NCBI GenBank assembly: GCA_963281155.1
Contig: CAUJLY010000003.1
Coordinates: 2,170,001-2,234,000, forward strand
Direction: 5' to 3'
DNA from: Rhabditophanes sp. KR3021
Taxonomy: Eukaryota; Nematoda; Chromadorea; Rhabditida; Alloionematidae
Length of the DNA: 64,000 nt
The first letter of the stretch is position 1, and every line of letters begins with the position of its first letter. The notes below the pieces were generated by a model, which did no database searches, was not told the DNA's origin, and saw only the letters and a program-made list of their open reading frames with translations. Shown here piece by piece: positions 21,732 to 33,186 of the stretch. Position numbers and translations under genes: made by a program.

Positions 21732-24444
21732 ATGGCCGATGCAGACATTGAACAACTTCTGACTTTTCAGGAGTATTTCAGATCTGAAAAGATTGGATCC
21801 GCTGCAAAGCATATTGTCGAAAGTGTAAGCTATAAAATAGTTGATTAATATGTTATTTGCTTAGATCATAAATTTGTTAAACAAGAATTACCAAGTTCCA
21901 GAAACTCAGAAAAGTGCAGCAGATCTTTTATCAAACATCCAGAAAAGATTAATCCATCTATGTCAAAAAGCAAAGAGCAGTATTGAAACTGTAGATGGGG
22001 AAAATGAAAGTCAAGATATCGTTGATTTGCGTCAAGCTATTAAGGCACTAGAAAATCACGGTAATAATTATCTCCACACCGGGCAAGAATTTACTTCGAG
22101 TCCAAATAATGCCTACAAAAAAGAAGCTGCAATTGTCTCTGCGCGCGAGCTATTAAAAGCTTTGATAAAGTTATTAATGTGCGGAAACATTTGTGACCTC
22201 TCAAAAGTTATTCAAAAAGCTCAAATGACAGATGACGCACTAGGAGTATTGGCAGACTCCAGAAACGTCCAGCAAATTTCAGACAGATACTCAACTTTCA
22301 CACTTCACGTCGATGAGTTGACAGAAACAACAAAACGACTAATTAAAGACTTGAAATCTGGAACTGATAAAGAAGATATGAGAGCTATTATGTCTGCAAC
22401 CATTCGTGGAAATCAAGTTGCTTTGTACTCTGCGATCAGCACTTATATTGAACATCCAGAATCTAAGAATGCCAGAGTATTAAGAGATACCGTTTACACA
22501 GACATTACTGATGGTTTGAAAGGCATCATTGGCATCTTAGATGAAGAAGAATGGGCTTACAATTCAATTGGATTTTCACATTTGGGTTATATCAGTGATC
22601 TTATGGCGAATATGGAAAATCTTCAAAATTCAGCTTATATGAAGAAGTCCATGTATCGACAAAATAGAGATAGACAAGCTTTTGAAGAAAAAGTAGAGGA
22701 AATTGTGAGAGATTGCGGCCAAATTGCTGATTTGAGTTTAACAAGAAAGGATCGAAAGAGTAACATTGTGACTGAATGTAATGGTTTGAGGCAAACTATG
22801 CAATGTCTTCTTCAAGAATACGAAAATAGGGAGACCGGACGCGATCATATGGAAGATATTGACGATTGTTTTGTAAAAATAATGATGAATTTAAAAGATT
22901 TGAAAAGACAACTACGAAGAGCTGTCATAGATCATGTTTCGGATGTATTAATTGATAAACACGCACCCCTTCTAAGACTAACTAATGCCGCAAGTGAGGG
23001 AAATCAAAGAGAAACTCAGAAATCAGCATTAGAATTTGAAACGTACGATCAGAATCTTAGAAATGTTGCTGAATTAGCATGCCAATTAAGCACAGATGTC
23101 GAAGGAATAAAAGATGTTCGTTACCTTGCTCAACAACTTGAAAAGACGTCCAAAGAAGTTCTTTTTGCTGCCTATATTCTTGCTGAATATCCAGACTGCA
23201 AAAAGTCGCAAGAAAGTTTGCAATTATTCAAGAATAATTGGATTCGAAATTGTGATTTATTAACAAGTGCCATTGACAATTTGATGGATGTTAATGATTT
23301 TCTGGCTGTCACCGAAAAACATCTCGAATCTGATTGCGTTGAATTATTGCTTGGATATAGAGAACCGAATTATCACGCATTCAAGTCTAGTTCCAATAAA
23401 ATTTTAGGAAGATGTCACAGAATCGGAGAAGTAGTGGATGAATATTTGCAATCACTTTCTCCAAGCTCAAATAGCGAGGCAATAAAAAACGCAATCCGTG
23501 CTTTAAGAAGTGAAAGTTTGACGAATTTCAAAGATGTTTCAAACAATTTCAATGTTCAAGACAATTCGTTAGACGAGTCAGAATTAATAGCTTCGTATGA
23601 TGCTATTTTCAAAGACATTAAAGATATCAGAACGGCTGTGCTGAAGTCTCGTAATTTCGATGAAGTTGATTCAGATAATGAGTATGACGAAGATGCAATG
23701 ACTACAACTGGTCATGACTCCAAGTCACAAATATCGGATGGAGAAAATTTGTCCAAAGCGATCAAGAAAATGAATCTAGATGAGAGAAAGAAAATTGAAG
23801 GGCAAATGGCGGTATTTAGTGTGGTAAGAAAGAACTTCGTGGATGAAGTTTGCAAGTGGGATGAGAATGGAAATGATATTATCTTAATTGCCAAACAAAT
23901 GTGCAAGATTATGACTGATATGACTGCTTTTACCAGAAATGCTGGACCATACAAGAAAACTTCGGACATCATCAAAGCTGCGCAAGAAATTTCTAGTCTC
24001 GGAAAAAGATTGAGAGAGTTAGCTCAAATTATTAGTGACGAGTCAGTAGAAAGCTTTACTAAAAAGGATTTGACTGGATACATCAGCTCAATTGATATGC
24101 TTTGTACGCAATTGTTAATTACTAGCAGAGTAAAAGCTAATGTCGAACAAACCGGCGGAGATTTCAAAGTTATCAACTTAGATTCAGTTATCAGCTTGAT
24201 TCAAAATGGAAAGAATCTTCTTGATGTTGTTGTGTCGACTGTTAAGTCCGCTTATATTGCAAGTACAAAACATAGAGATAAGACAAGCAACAAACCACGC
24301 TTTGAATGGAAAATGGCTCCACCACAAAAAATCTCTATTATCAAGCAGCAAGAAACTAAAAGAAGACATGATATTATCAGAAAAGAATCAATGAAAATTC
24401 AAAAAGCTCCAATGTCTATCTTGCAAGAATTCAGTGGAAACTAA
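21732..24444 (+). CDS. CTNNA: Alpha-catenin
   Basis: Exons 21732-21824 and 21865-24444 (40-nt intron, phase 0) give 890 residues, close to the ~906 of vertebrate alpha-E-catenin. It links cadherin/beta-catenin to F-actin at adherens junctions. The N-terminal vinculin-homology region reads VSARELLKALIKLLM and LADSRNVQQISDRYSTFTLHVDEL; the middle domain is helical. The C-terminal actin-binding domain includes SAYIASTKHRDK and FEWKMAPPQK, the usual alpha-catenin tail pattern. Vinculin is excluded by the lack of a proline-rich linker and by the tail. The N-terminus is slightly short: the segment before the first helix of the family is reduced. There are only two exons, so introns have been lost relative to many animals. 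Confidence 0.92.
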
Positions 24445-24702
24445 AAAATAATTTATGAGTGTTTTCGTATTTTAATAAAAACCTTTTATAAACCAAAAAC
24501 AAGTGATAATTTTTATAATACAAAAACTCGAATAGAAAGTTGTTAACCTTTTCCCTTATTTCCTGTCTTCATTAAATAAACGTAGTTCCAAGTTCCTCTT
24601 AAAATTATTGTTCACATAATGAGCATGTGATATTTGCTCCCGATTACTAATTTCATATTGAAATAAAGTGCTATTTGTCATCAGTATTAGTCTTTTGACA
24701 TA

Positions 24703-25594
24703 ATGGGAAATATTTTGAAAGTTCCTAAAGCAACAACCATGCAATTAGATTTAAGCGAAGCCCCAAAAGATGTTCTTCTTGAAATATTTATGAATTTGGA
24801 CCCAAAGTTCTTAATTAAAAATTGTACCCTTGTAAGTTAATTCATACGCAGGTTTAGTGTATTGTTTATAGGTTTCTAAATCTTGGTATCACATCATCAA
24901 CGAAGATTCATTTTGGTTGGTACGTTCCAGTAAAGAAAACTGTCGCGAAATATTACCACCAAGAGAATTGGTTAGTCTAATTAGCAAAGATTATAGTTTG
25001 TCAAAAATGTACATTAAAAGACCATTTAACCGTAATTTAATTGTTAACGGCTCCGGAGAAGACGGTTTCAATGGTTGGGATATTACTGAAGCTCGTCATT
25101 TTTCAGAGAATCCTTTTGTGGTGGAAAATCCTCCAAATGATATAGTTCCCCACGACCCTTCTATCAGAAGTTGTTTTGCGACAACCTATTTTGTTGGAAC
25201 AAAAAAACAAGTTATTAGATTTGAGGATCTTGGCTTTAATGACGATTTTATGGCCAAATTCAAACCAACAATCATTGTTTCCGAAATGCATAGTTATCGT
25301 AGAGATGCTGGTGCGTATTATAAGCTATCCGTTGATCTCCAAAATGGACGTTTGGGAAATAATAGTGAGGAACATTTACTAAACAATACCCACCAACAAG
25401 AATTCACTTATCCACAATGGACAGATCCAAGATGGATTAAAGTGGAAAAGGAATTTAAAAATTACTCAGACGACACTGAACAAATTTCCTTTACAAGTAT
25501 GGGAAGAGATACTATGTTTTGGGCTGGAAACTATGGTTCCAAAATGGCCAAAGCCACTATCCTCATTACATTTGATTTCAATAAATCTGTTTAA
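24703..25594 (+). CDS. F-box only protein with FBA domain (FBXO2/6/44-like)
   Basis: Exons 24703-24831 and 24872-25594 (40-nt intron, phase 0) give 283 residues. The F-box spans residues ~18-60 (LSEAPKDVLLEIFMNLDPKF, then VSKSWYHIINEDSFW). The F-box-associated (FBA) jelly-roll follows, with RNLIVNGSGEDGFNGWDI, SCFATTYFVGTKKQVIRFEDLG, DAGAYYKLSVDLQN and the end ISFTSMGRDTMFWAGNYGSKMAKATI. In vertebrates this type forms SCF ubiquitin ligases that recognise N-glycans on misfolded glycoproteins. Sugar binding here is inferred only. The upstream ATG at 24703 is the only one that opens the F-box. Confidence 0.9.
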
Positions 25595-25739
25595 TTTATA
25601 AGGTCGTGTAATATAAAGTTGAATTTAAAAATAATTGTATTGTAATATTTATTATAAAAATCATAAAATTATTTGACTTAACCAACATACATCAAGGACA
25701 AAATAGACATAGAAGCAATATAGATATTGTTAAAAGATA

Positions 25740-27095
25740 CTAAGATTCTTCGCTAATTTCCGTTTTTAAATAAATCTGTATTTTGACATCACCAAATTTT
25801 CTAGAAGGCGGAGGAATGTTGATTCTAGCTTTGACAATTAATGATCCACGTCTACTAAAAGAAAATAACGTACTTTGCATGTATTCAGACTTTGAATCCA
25901 AATAGTTTTTCGCAACATTAATTATCTGAAATTCAATCTTCGAATCAACCATTGTACTTAAAACTTGGATAGAACCTACTTTATACGACAAGAAACGAGG
26001 AGATTCTAAGCGACAATTAGAATTCAACCTGTGCTCTCCAATAGTCTTTATCAAAAAAATTCTATTTCTATTTTCATTAAAGAACTTTTTAATAGAAAAT
26101 TATTTCACAAGGAAAGTTGTCTGTTGAAATTTTTCCATTAAGTAAATGATTCGGAATTACATTTGTCACAGGAGGATTGGATTTTTCAATGATGATCGGC
26201 TTCATTCTAACTATTGGTTCAAAGGTATTTGTCTTTTTAGGAGCATGCGGTGAATCTCGAGTAATATCAGCTTTAATCTTTTTCATATCAACTGATGTGT
26301 TTTGAATTAATTTTAGTTTTTCCTGATGTTCCACACTTGATTCCTTTGACGACCCTAGAATGATTTCTAATTCAGTTGAAACCAATGACTCTACAATGGT
26401 ATTTTCAACAACAACAGATGACTTTTGAGATAATATACGCTTTGGTTGAGACATAGTACTTGGTTTCTTTAAGGGCTTTTGATCAAATTCAGCTTCAGTT
26501 ACAATTACTGACTCAACAACTGTATTTTCTACGGCAACAGATGGGTTTCAATTAATAGTTCAGCAAACGTATTTTCTACTGCAACGGGTGTCGCTAATGG
26601 CTCACAAATAATATTTGAAACTACTAGTTCCGGTTGTTTTCATTATGTGATACTTTTGGTACTTCCTTATCCAATTCCGATGTAGTTGGCAAACCTTCAT
26701 CAATTGACTTTTCTAGCAGTACCTCTTTAGATGGAGATTGGTGCAAAGTGTGGTCAGCTAACGAATCATTAACAGTTAGTTGTTCAATTAATATCTCGTT
26801 GACTGGAACTATTATGTCAGTATCACCTGAATTATCCCCGGCTATTAGTTTAGGATCTTTACATATTTCGTAATCACAGCCGATTGTTTTATCTAAATTG
26901 TGCTGAACAGCTGTAATTTTATTGAGATCTACAGAGCCTTTATTAACATCTCTGACTCGTGAAATGCGATCGAAGACAGACTTTCTGACAGGCGTTAAAG
27001 TGATTTCTTTATGTTGCAAAGAATCTTTTTGCCCTTCCTCGTAAACAAAAGGTTCAATTTTTGACTTTTTTTTAATTGGTTTATCTTCAGGAAAA
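25740..27095 (-). pseudogene. Broken or multi-exon hypothetical gene with VENT-type repeats
   Basis: Several minus-strand frames (26624-27019 and upstream, 26089-26600, 25740-26085) read into each other but change frame, so either unrecognised introns or frameshifts are present. The middle contains three degenerate copies of a V-A/V-V-E-N-T-x-x-E-S unit (about 26600-26380: VAVENTFAELL, VAVENTVVESV, VVVENTIVESL). The first part is Ser/Thr/Lys-rich and disordered (TPVRKSVFDRISRVRDV). The last ~100 residues look like a beta-rich domain. There is no recognised family. The absence of a good start and two frame changes make me favour a decaying gene. Confidence 0.45.
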
Positions 27096-27195
27096 ATAAA
27101 ATAGGTTTATTCCATTTAAATAGTTGGAGAAAACAGTAAATGCAAAAATACAAATTAAGTTTATTTGACTTCTAATTAAAAATGCAGTTTTATGT

Positions 27196-28033
27196 TCAAA
27201 CATAATTTCGTTGACCGAATATCTTGGTCCCAACTCTAATGTAGTCGGTTTCGTTCTTGATAGCAATTGGAAAATCCCCAGACATACCCATTGATAATTT
27301 AAGTTTGTTGCATGAAATATTGTCGGCTAATAGTTTGGATTGAGTTTCATCTCGCAGCGATTTTAAAAACGCGAATTCTGTGAAGTCGGCTTCGTTTGTT
27401 CCATCATGTTTCATTCCAATAGTCATTAATCCTACTAACTCTAATTTTGGGAGTCTAGTGAGTGTTTTGCCAACTATTTCGTATAATTCTTCTGGTTGGC
27501 ACCCTTGTTTTTGTTCTTCCCCACTTGTATTGACTTGAATCATAATTTTGATAGATCCATCAGGAAGGTTCTTCCTTAAAGCAGCTTCATTGATTAACTC
27601 AGCATATCTGTAACTTTCAACAGTTTGAATTAGATACAGGTTTTTAACATTCAAAAGCTGGTTTATCTTGTTACTCTGTACTTTTCCGATAAAATGCCAT
27701 TTGATGTCTGGACACGATTCGTGCAGTTCTTCACTTTTTTCAACCAATTCTTTGACTTTGTTTTCGCCAAAATGTTCTTGATGTGAGGTGAGATAAAGAG
27801 ATTTAATGTAGCTGGCAGGATAGGTTTTTGCAATAGCCACTAGTTCTGCACGTCTGATACTCTGTTCCCCAACCAGCGCCATTTCTTCTATGACTTCACC
27901 ATAACCCTTTTGGATGCTTTCCACAACTTCATTATTTAAATTTGATGCTCTACAAAATCCTTAATTAAAAATGTTTTAGCTGATTGGAAACTTACTTTGC
28001 CACTTCAGCTACGTCCTGTATTACCTTTCTCAT
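27196..28033 (-). CDS. PLPBP: PLP-binding homeostasis protein (YggS/PROSC family)
   Basis: Exon 1 27996-28033 and exon 2 27196-27949 (minus; 46-nt intron) give 263 residues, standard for the family. The alanine-racemase-like TIM barrel is shown by LVAIAKTYPASYI, with the lysine that binds pyridoxal phosphate in VAIAK, plus HFGENKVKELVEK, IKWHFIGKVQSNKI, QVNTSGEEQKQG, LVGLMTIG, LKLSMGMSGDFPIAI and VRVGT-like IRVGTKIFGQR. It buffers free PLP in cytosol/mitochondria. It looks intact and complete. Confidence 0.95.
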
Positions 28034-28281
28034 AATTATAGACGTCTTTAACCCACGAAAGAAACTTGAGTTTGACACATTAAAATGTCTCAGCATCTCT
28101 TGTCACGTATGTTTGTTTCTATCATGATTCCAATAAACTCGTATCAGAGCATTGTCAAGACACATTTTGTTAGCACTTGTAATCTTATTTATTATCAAAA
28201 TAGCGATAACAAAGCAAATTTTTTGATGAAGATAAACAAATATTGTGAATATGAATGGTTTTATTAAATGAACTAAAATAA

Positions 28282-29829
28282 TTAATTGGCAGCCAAATAT
28301 TCTGTAAGTTTATCAGCAATTTTCTTACGTCCTTCAGTCAATGGAGCTGGATCAGTTTCATCTGCCTCGTACATTTCCTCACAATGAGCTCCATTAGCCA
28401 TAACAACTGGGTAATTTTTATTATTGCTTGAACTCAACATTCCTAAAGCATGCCATGGATCTTGTAAACCATTTGAAAAAATGACACGACTTCCTCTAAA
28501 TTTATCTACAGCCCCGTAGTAAGTATTTGTTTTTGCGACGCCTTTATCAAGTGAATTTTGTGGTAGGCCAAAAACAATTTGACATTGTTTAGCTGCCCAT
28601 TCAATATCAATTACGAATCCCCAGAAGGAACTAGCTGTTTGGTCTGTTGTTTGGAAAAATCCAAATTCAGTACAACATTGGTACAACCATGCTCGTGAGT
28701 CGGATGTATCTTGACCGAAATCAGTTGAATTCAAGAATCCAATGTATTCTTGATAGTTAACATCGATGCAATCTCCGCCAAATTCCATTGACTCAACCCA
28801 AGTAGCTGCATCCACAAGATTTTGGAAAGGACTTGAATCGGAGCGCAAATGGAAGGCGCATAAGTTTTCGATGTTTTGGACGGCTCTCAACGCATTATAA
28901 TTTAATCCACCATATTGCAATATCTCATAGTATTGTTGAATGAAGTTATTCCAGAAGAATTGAATATCATCGTCTGAGAGTGTACTCCAATCATCGCACA
29001 AACCAAATGCCTTCTTAACATTTTGTTGACCTTGGGGGGTTGCGATAAACTCACGTACTGCAGCAAATCCAGCACTTACATCACTAGCACATTTTGGATT
29101 ATAATTATTCAAACCTTGTGAAACCATATTAAAGCCTTGGTAAAAATCAATTACTGCTGTAATTGGAGCACTGCTTGCAACAGCCGCATGAACTAAATCT
29201 GGGTACATTTCTCTCATCCATGCTGATAAAGATCCTGCGTAAGATCCACCTAAAGTAACCCACTTAGTATTGTTTGATAAACCAAATTGTGGATTAGCAT
29301 TCATGGAATTGATAAAGGCAGCAGCATCAGCTAAAATTTAATGTTAAAAGTGTCTTTTAACCATAAACCTACCTAATGCTTGTCTTGAAGATAAGTATTT
29401 TAAGTTTCCTGTAGACAAATCACTCACAGGGAGAGAAGTTCCATAGTAACGATGTTCAAGTGTGAACATGGCAGCATTTGCGTTTTTGGCTAGAACACCG
29501 AATTGTAAGTTGTCATCGGTTGTCCAGAAATCATCCTCAGCAGCTTCACCACCCATCATCAGGAAAGCAGGACCCCCGGCTACATAATGATCTGTATTGT
29601 ACCAGTAAGTTTGTTTGTAAGTTTGCTTGTTGAAAGAATTGAAATGATCAACTTTGTTAACAAAGACTCCTGAATTTTGACTAAGCTTGGAGGATTTGTA
29701 ATCAGTAGGCTTTTTGAATCCACCAGATCTACGTCCAAATAAAGAACGTTGTCTTTTGGCAGGTTTGCATTCAACAATTGCAAATAAGGCAATTAATAAT
29801 AGCAAAGAATTTTGTACGATAATTGTCAT
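28282..29829 (-). CDS. Secreted S28 serine carboxypeptidase (PRCP/PRSS16-like)
   Basis: Exon 1 29373-29829 and exon 2 28282-29330 (minus; 42-nt intron) give 501 residues. A signal peptide spans ~1-21 (NSLLLLIALFAIVEC), followed by a basic pro-like stretch KPAKRQRSLFGRR. Catalytic elements of family S28: Ser in LGGSYAGSLSAW, Asp in NGLQDPWHALG, His in NGAHCEEMYE. HRYYGTSLP and PVSDLS are also family-like. Nematode and mite relatives are digestive or lysosomal prolyl-type peptidases. A pseudogene paralogue lies at 171-1720 in the same orientation, so the window has at least two copies. PRCP, DPP7 and PRSS16 cannot be separated by eye. Confidence 0.92.
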
Positions 29830-32800
29830 AATTAAATTTGACTAATAAAAAAGAAAGACTTCATTTTATACTGAACCTAATCATCACTTTCAACTGATAA
29901 CAATTTGTGTCTTTTAAGTATCTTAAATAATTATTTTTAAATCACATCATTAAGTACAATTGTCAGAGTTTACTATATTCTGATATCCGGAATGTAAATC
30001 ATTCCAAGCTAATGTTCTTTTTTGATACAAATTGTAATCTATACAAATTATAGAAATGTCTTAAAGATTAGCCCACTCTAATGTAGTTTGTTTTTTAAAT
30101 ATTTTCAAAGATACAATGAATTCATACACAACCTAATTCCTTTTATGTTCAAAAATATTATCCAAAAGAGTAACTCAAAACCTAATTCACTTCTAAGGGA
30201 CTTTAAAATATTGACGCTTTATTTAATTTTCTTTTCACAGTTTAATACTTTTCAAAACATTTCTTTACACTTAAGATCTTCAACATAAAAGGCACTTCCA
30301 CCCGTCTGTTACTTTTTTTGACAAAATTTAACACACAGCTATTTTTAAATAAAGACTATGCTTAAATAAAAATTTCTATGCTAATATATATTATATATTT
30401 TATTACATCTTACCCTATTTCCAAAAACCTTTCTTTATGCTTACTATTGCAATTTATTGTAATAAATACAACTATATCCCCTTACCCGAAACCATGTTTT
30501 TTGTGAACTTTAACGGCCACGCAACCTATTTCTAAATAACCTAAACTTGATGTTTTCAAATCAAAAAAACAATGTCTTTTCCTCTTCCGTCCCACCAACA
30601 AACAGTTCTTTACAATCTAAGAAGCTTCTTTGACTTTTCAAAAAATATCTTGGATGTATGTTGGTACCTCCACAATATAAGCTTTAATAATAATGTTTAT
30701 ACATTTTATTCTTCTCAAATACATATATTTATATACACTCGATTTTGTGTGTGTCTTCAAAACTTATCAATAATAAATCAACGTCAACATTTTATCATAA
30801 CAACAGTTAGGAGGTAGACTTCAGTCTCGGCTTGACGACTAACACTTAGCCCACAACCTAAAAATCTATTATATATTTGTGGTTGTTGGGTAAAAGCTTT
30901 ATTTATTTACCATACTCCAGACATTCTCGCTTCTTAACAGCAAAAGCATCATCACTCTACTGACCAATTACGTCAATTAACTAAGTATAAGTAAGTATAT
31001 GAAAAGGCGGCCTTTTACGTGACCTTATCACATTTACTTGCTTTACATAACCTTTCTTTTTAAACCTAAATTCATTCATTATTGATAAGAATGTTGAATA
31101 TTTTAAATAGATATTAAGTATTTGAGTCAGAACTTTTATCAACTTTACGACCACATTACGTCAAACTCTTGTGTTTGTCTTCGTCATCTTTCCGGAACTG
31201 TTCAGTTAGCTTAAGTTGTTAGAAAACTCAAAAATCACAACTTTAGCATTTGTGTTTTACTTTTACAAAAAAGCGGGTCTTTCCAATGTTTGTAATTAAG
31301 TTAATACATATTTATAAATTTTTAATTAAATGTGGCTGATTAAAACTATTATTCATATGCAGATTGTTTGTTTCATTTCCTAAAACCCTGTGAATATTAA
31401 TTTAATTTTAGATTCCAATTATTACGTTATTTTTTGTTTTGTGCCATATTTGGATATAGACAGGCAGGCACATATAATGTCGGATTGCTTATGTGCTGTT
31501 TACATCATTTCTGATAACAACATTTTTTAGGGTCTGGGTATGTGTCAGCGGATTAATGAAAAAGGCATATTAATTTTGTTTTGTGTGTGTGTTTTCACAT
31601 TACAAATTCTCTTTTTCTTTATTAGGAGAATTATCAAAAGGAAAATTTGGGTTTTGAATAATTTAGTTTGTAATAAAAGTCCATTAACAAATGATTATAT
31701 AATGTCATTTGTCTTTTGATGATTAAACCTTTTTTGTACAGTTTAAAAAAGAATTGAGGAAGCCTCGGCCAATCAGCTTTTCATCTGAAACAAAGTAGAA
31801 GAGCGGCATAGCTCATCCGATTGTAATTTTGTTAATCTCCTGAGAATTACACACATAAAAATTTAGACGCTCAAGGCTAAGATAAACAAAAAATATTCTG
31901 ATAAAACTTTTGGTGGGGTTGTAAAGATGTTTGTTTATTTGGACAAAATATAATAAATAAATTTTTAATTTTTTTTGATATCAATCTAAAATAAAATTTG
32001 TCTCCATTTCACAAAATGGCGTGCCTTCTCATCATTTAGTTTTGTTGTCAAGTGTATCGCAATTTATTTTCATTGATTTTAAAACCACTACCAATTTACT
32101 AACTTAAAATATATAGACAACGCTCTGTTATGCATAAATAAAATGATCATTGATGTAAATTCCTTTTATACAATTAACTCGTACTTAACGAATCAGCTGA
32201 TTGGTCATCTTGCGCGGAATGAACTTGGTAATAAGGTAACCTCTATCAACAGAACTTTGAGACTTGTACTTTTGCTCCTTAATGTATCTCTATCCTTATC
32301 ACGTAACAAAAACTTGTACGTTAGGTAGTGTTATCACAAAGTATTTGTTTGATTTTTCCATGTACATATGAATATGTATAAGTATTCTCCCTATTCAAAC
32401 TAACAATACCGTTTTTTAATATGCTATTTGCGAATGGTATTTTTATTATCATATTAATATAATGCATTTTCCAGAACAACACATCCATGTTGTACTGTGT
32501 CGTCTGCTATAAACTTTAAAGAACATTATTGTGACGACCGCATTGTCTCCTTCTATTGTTATCCTCAAGTTCATAAAATTAGGCCTTTTAACCGTCTAAA
32601 GACCACAGAATGATAATTTTATTCATTTATTACCAATAACTTCATTATTAAACATTATACACTTTCTCTTATTTTTTATGTTATCACTACGAAGCCACTT
32701 CTGCCATTTGTTGTAAAACCTTTTTATGCAATGTTTATTATTACACCATTCATCAAGATTCAAATTTTTAAAATATACATATAAATAATAAAATATACGT

Positions 32801-33186
32801 ATATTTAAAAGAGAATATCATAGTTCGTGTAATCACATAAAAAGTTTGATTTAAAGCCATCTCTTTCCTGCATTATTCTTTATCAATGGGCTACTAATGA
32901 ACTATTTTATTCTACTCCACAAATATCCTCTATTATTATTATAAATTTCGTGTAGGAGTGCTATTTCCGATTGTTATTATGTGTTGTTGCATGCCGAACG
33001 TGACCATTTATTTACCAGATAAACTTACATGTGCTGACTTGACACGACATCACCAACCTTTTTGTAATTTTATATTTAATGCACTTATTTTTAGTCACAT
33101 TACCTTATGCTTTCATGATTAACTAATTTTCAAATAACCAACGTCAATCAAATATTCATCATTTCTGATTCTAATATATTAATACT
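29830..33186. other. 3.4-kb AT-rich non-coding region upstream of SNRK
   Basis: No ORF here shows protein-like composition and no RNA gene was recognised. The sequence is a mosaic of C-poor and T-rich tracts with short palindromes (e.g. around 30385). Long spacers of this kind in an otherwise compact genome usually hold enhancers and non-coding 5' exons of the downstream regulatory gene. Confidence 0.4.

Noticed and set aside
23712..23975. Minus ORF opposite alpha-catenin
   Set aside because: Hydrophobic antisense shadow of the coding exon.
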